From Priapulus caudatus (taxonomy: Eukaryota; Priapulida; Priapulimorpha; Priapulimorphida; Priapulidae), in the NCBI RefSeq assembly GCF_000485595.1, contig NW_014578071.1, positions 36,710 to 59,587 of the forward strand: a stretch of 22,878 bases of DNA, written 5' to 3'. The translations under genes and the position numbers were made by a program. A model generated the notes under the pieces. The model was not told where the DNA came from. It did no database searches and saw only the letters and a program-made list of their open reading frames with translations. Positions 20,446 to 22,878 of this stretch are shown here, piece by piece (positions within the stretch are counted from its first letter, which is position 1; the number at the start of each line of letters is the position of its first letter).

Positions 20446-20599
20446 CAGATCGTGTGTATGCGTCACGCTGCCGGCGTGTCGGCGTCATCGCTTCACGCGC
20501 ACACACTGTTGATGATGCGCTTCGGTACACGTCGCAGTCTAGAACACCGTTGGGCGACGCGTAATTCCGTGCTAGTAGTAACCTAGCAGCACGCTCAGA

Positions 20600-20631
<32 letters not shown>

Positions 20632-20632
20632 C
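20600..20632. repeat. (ACGC)n microsatellite
   Basis: Eight uninterrupted GCAC tetramers. Confidence 0.93.
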
Positions 20633-21110
20633 ACGGACAGGGTTGCGTGATTCACGAAGCGTGACGATGCGTTATACGCGGTTTCACGCGTTGCTAGATT
20701 CCACGTAGCAGCGATGAGACAACGGCGCATTCACTCACACGCACGCACGCACACAGTACACGCTATGAACGTCCTTTCACAACAGTTTTACACGAGTTTT
20801 TCAAGTCTTTGTTTGCCGTGGGACGCTTTAATATACCGCCGCTCTCCTTCACTGCGGAGCCGCTTTCATAATTCTTGCGCAGAGTCAGTAAACACACGCG
20901 CGCACGCAGCATGTAGGCGCACGTTTCCGGCGCACGCCGGCTACGTTATAATGCACGGGCGAGTGCATGGGCTGAGATTGCTCGCTCGCCGTTTCCCAAT
21001 AAGCATAGGTTCTCGCCGTAAGTCTGTTGACATTCTTGCCACTGTGGGTAATGTCCACATGAGATTATGTAATTACTGCATGTTAGTCTCTCTATCTCTG
21101 ACTCTACTCG
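20633..21110. other. Intergenic stretch; nothing recognised
   Basis: Contains one short ACGC run near 20740. The long forward frame from 20714 passes into the CT/ATCT arrays and is not believable as a gene. Confidence 0.4.
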
Positions 21111-21129
21111 TAATAATAATAATATTAAT

Positions 21130-21287
21130 ATTGCTCGCTCTCTGTCTCTCTCTCTCTCTCTCTTTCTCTCTCGCTCGCGCCCTCTCTCTCTCTTTTTCTC
21201 TTTCGCGCGCGCTCTCTCTGTATCTCTGTATCTATCTCTCGACCTATTCAGCCATCTATCTATCTATCTATCTTCTATGTATCTATG

Positions 21288-21367
<80 letters not shown>
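21130..21367. repeat. (CT)n followed by (ATCT)n microsatellites
   Basis: CT-rich runs at 21130-21245, then about 70 bp of pure ATCT at 21297-21367 with earlier interrupted units. The Tyr/Leu/Ser/Ile frames are repeat translations. Confidence 0.95.
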
Positions 21368-21950
21368 CCCTCCCGCTCTGTCTGTCTCACACGTCTCTCT
21401 CGTTATATTTCGTTAGCGCGCTGTCTTACTCTCTGTGCGTGCTCACGCGTGTGTGCGTGCGTGCTCACGCGCGTGTGCTCCTGTGTGTACGTCGCGAAGC
21501 ACGTCACCTGCGCGTGTTGATCAGTCGACGAGGCCGCGGCGGCAGCAGCTTCAAAATGCCTCCACCTCCACCTCCTCCGCTGCTCCCGTCACCGCCCTTA
21601 TATGTTTTCCTTCCATCTATTAACGACTGCGGCGAAAATCTGTGATTAATGGCTCGCGCTGAGATTTACTGGCCGCGGTTTTTGACACTCCAGAAAGCCA
21701 TTAGAGTTCTACATGCTAGCCCACTTATTGACGTATCGACCGCATACACAATATACCCACACGCTCTCGCTCGCTCGCTCCAGCCGCTTCCGCCTGTTTC
21801 TGTTTTTTTGATCGAAGTCATTTTGGAGATTTCGCGCGCTGCAGCAGCCGTTGTTGCTGCGTATAACTCGGCTGCTGCTGCTGCTGCGTGTGTGTGTGGA
21901 GTGAGTGCTGGTGCTTGCGGCGACCTTCACCGTGACGATAGCGTGAGGGT
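21368..21950. other. Intergenic stretch with short simple runs
   Basis: Holds GT/GC runs (21430-21490), a CTCCACCTCC run (21560-21580) and a GCT run (21870-21890). No gene is supported. Confidence 0.4.
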
Positions 21951-21951
21951 G

Positions 21952-21977
21952 TCAAGGTCAGGGTGATGTCAAGGTCA
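21952..21977 (+). promoter_or_regulatory. Two TCAAGGTCA nuclear-receptor-like half sites
   Basis: TCAAGGTCA occurs at 21952-21960 and 21969-21977, 17 bp apart in the same orientation. This extended half-site is the classical monomer site of NR5A (SF-1/FTZ-F1) and ERR-type receptors. It could also be a short tandem duplication without function. Confidence 0.3.
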
Positions 21978-22237
21978 GGCTGCCAGCGAGAGCGCTTAGT
22001 TAATGCTGGGGTTGATGCTCGTGTGTGGGTGGGTGCCTCCCCGCTTAGCAAAGCTGGGGGGGGGGGTTATAGGGTTGTGCTTAGCAGCGGCTGATGCGTA
22101 TACTTGAGAGGTCAGTTGGCTTGGTGCGAATCTTGGTGAAGTCTCTCTTTCTGCTAAGTGACCGCGTTGTCGCCACGAAGCGACCCGAAGTATTCCGATG
22201 TCGAACGAAGATATCTCGGCGTAGTTAGACTCGCCGG

Positions 22238-22281
22238 TGACGTCATTAGCGATTCGAGTGCATTTTGGGATTATGACGTCA
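22238..22281. promoter_or_regulatory. Pair of CRE-like TGACGTCA octamers
   Basis: Perfect octamers at 22238-22245 and 22274-22281, 36 bp apart. Two full consensus sites this close are unlikely by chance in ordinary sequence, but no promoter or gene is identified beside them. Confidence 0.35.
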
Positions 22282-22467
22282 CTGGCGGTGTGAGTAGATC
22301 GTAGTTTGCTTCACGCGCAGCCGCTAGATTCACGCGTCGTCACTCTTCACAGCGTTCACGCTCACGCGTGTGCGGCCCACGTCGTTCTAACTTCACCACG
22401 CTGCTTCACTGAGTGAACTCACGCTAACAATTACGTGCAATCTCGACGTGCGTAGTGTCTGTGTTAC

Positions 22468-22640
22468 TTCACGCTCACGGCCGTGACTTCACGGTAATCC
22501 TTCACGACGTAATTTCTATGTTGCTTCACGCTCACGGCCGTGACTACACGGCAGTTCCTCACGGCCGTGCCTACACGGCAGTTCCTCACGGCCGTGACTA
22601 CACGGCAGTTCTTCACGGACGTGACTACAGCGTCGTTGCT
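22468..22640. repeat. 27-bp tandem repeat with CACGGCCGTG palindrome, plus older flanking units
   Basis: CTACACGGCAGTTCCTCACG starts at 22544, 22571 and 22598, an exact 27-bp period. Each unit carries the palindrome CACGGCCGTG or a one-base variant. CTTCACGCTCACGGCCGTGA also occurs at 22468 and 22524, 56 bp apart. The reverse strand reads in frame as a 9-residue repeat (REELPCSHG), inside an 87-codon frame at 22516-22779. Confidence 0.85.
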
Positions 22641-22855
22641 TCACGGCGAGCCCTTCGCTGGCGTTCGCGTTCGCGTTATGGCTTCGTGTGGTGCTTGGTG
22701 GTAGCGCACACAGGCAGCCGCGGTTGTGTACTGCAGCACAGAGCGCCGACCGCTTCACACAGCCGCACCCGCGCGTCACACGGCGCGGCTTTTAACAACG
22801 CTCGTAAACAACAGTGCTTCAGCAATGAATTAACGCAGCCGGAAATAATCCACTT

Positions 22856-22878
22856 AGTATATATATATATATATATAT
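22856..22878. repeat. (TA)n microsatellite at the window end
   Basis: A pure TA run that continues to the last base, so its full length is not seen. Confidence 0.9.

Noticed and set aside
20714..21520. 268-codon frame with apparent membrane segments
   Set aside because: Most of it is CT and ATCT repeat. The part before 21100 has no recognisable domain.
22516..22779. 87-codon reverse frame with 9-residue repeats as a gene
   Set aside because: Its repeat period is simply a multiple of three, and the non-repeat part shows no known domain. Kept only as a finding to check.

Overview
This window is repeat-rich nuclear DNA from an animal, most likely a marine or other aquatic invertebrate; the species cannot be named. 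The evidence is TTAGGG-type telomere-like arrays, dense microsatellites, DNA transposons with inverted ends, and a fossil negative-strand RNA virus polymerase gene. I found no host protein-coding gene, tRNA or rRNA that I would defend. Almost all long reading frames are translations of simple repeats.

Region by region: 1-650 and 1206-1607 plus 4192-4640 hold two tandem, broken copies of a mononegavirus-like L (RNA polymerase) gene, an endogenous viral element. The second copy is split by a 2,584-bp DNA transposon (1608-4191) with 14-bp perfect terminal inverted repeats and a perfect 8-bp target duplication, as in the hAT superfamily. That transposon carries a second inverted-repeat element (2999-3957) and several simple repeats. 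Copy 1 lacks the insertion at the matching place, so it acts as an empty site. From 4.65 to 9.8 kb come pyrimidine tracts, microsatellites, an inverted-repeat element with a telomere-like core (6071-6300), an (ATCC)n/(CCCAT)n block, and a 58-bp satellite built from two ~29-bp half-units.

From about 10.0 to 14.0 kb a ~1.97-kb segment occurs twice, on either side of a 25-N gap. The copies differ mainly by scattered small indels, so this is probably one locus represented twice by the assembly. A 1.5-kb C/A-only tract follows. The stretch 15.54-16.35 kb is an AT-rich, non-repetitive island with a three-part nested inverted repeat and a diverged 55-bp direct repeat. It is the best candidate for a conserved regulatory or structured-RNA element. 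From 16.7 kb to the end come a GA tract, a CpG-rich block, trinucleotide and tetranucleotide arrays, a second inverted-repeat element with a telomere-like core (18705-18910), and scattered CRE and nuclear-receptor-like sites among short tandem repeats.

No genes work together here as a pathway. The biology is genome fossil history: viral capture, tandem duplication, nested transposition and satellite growth.
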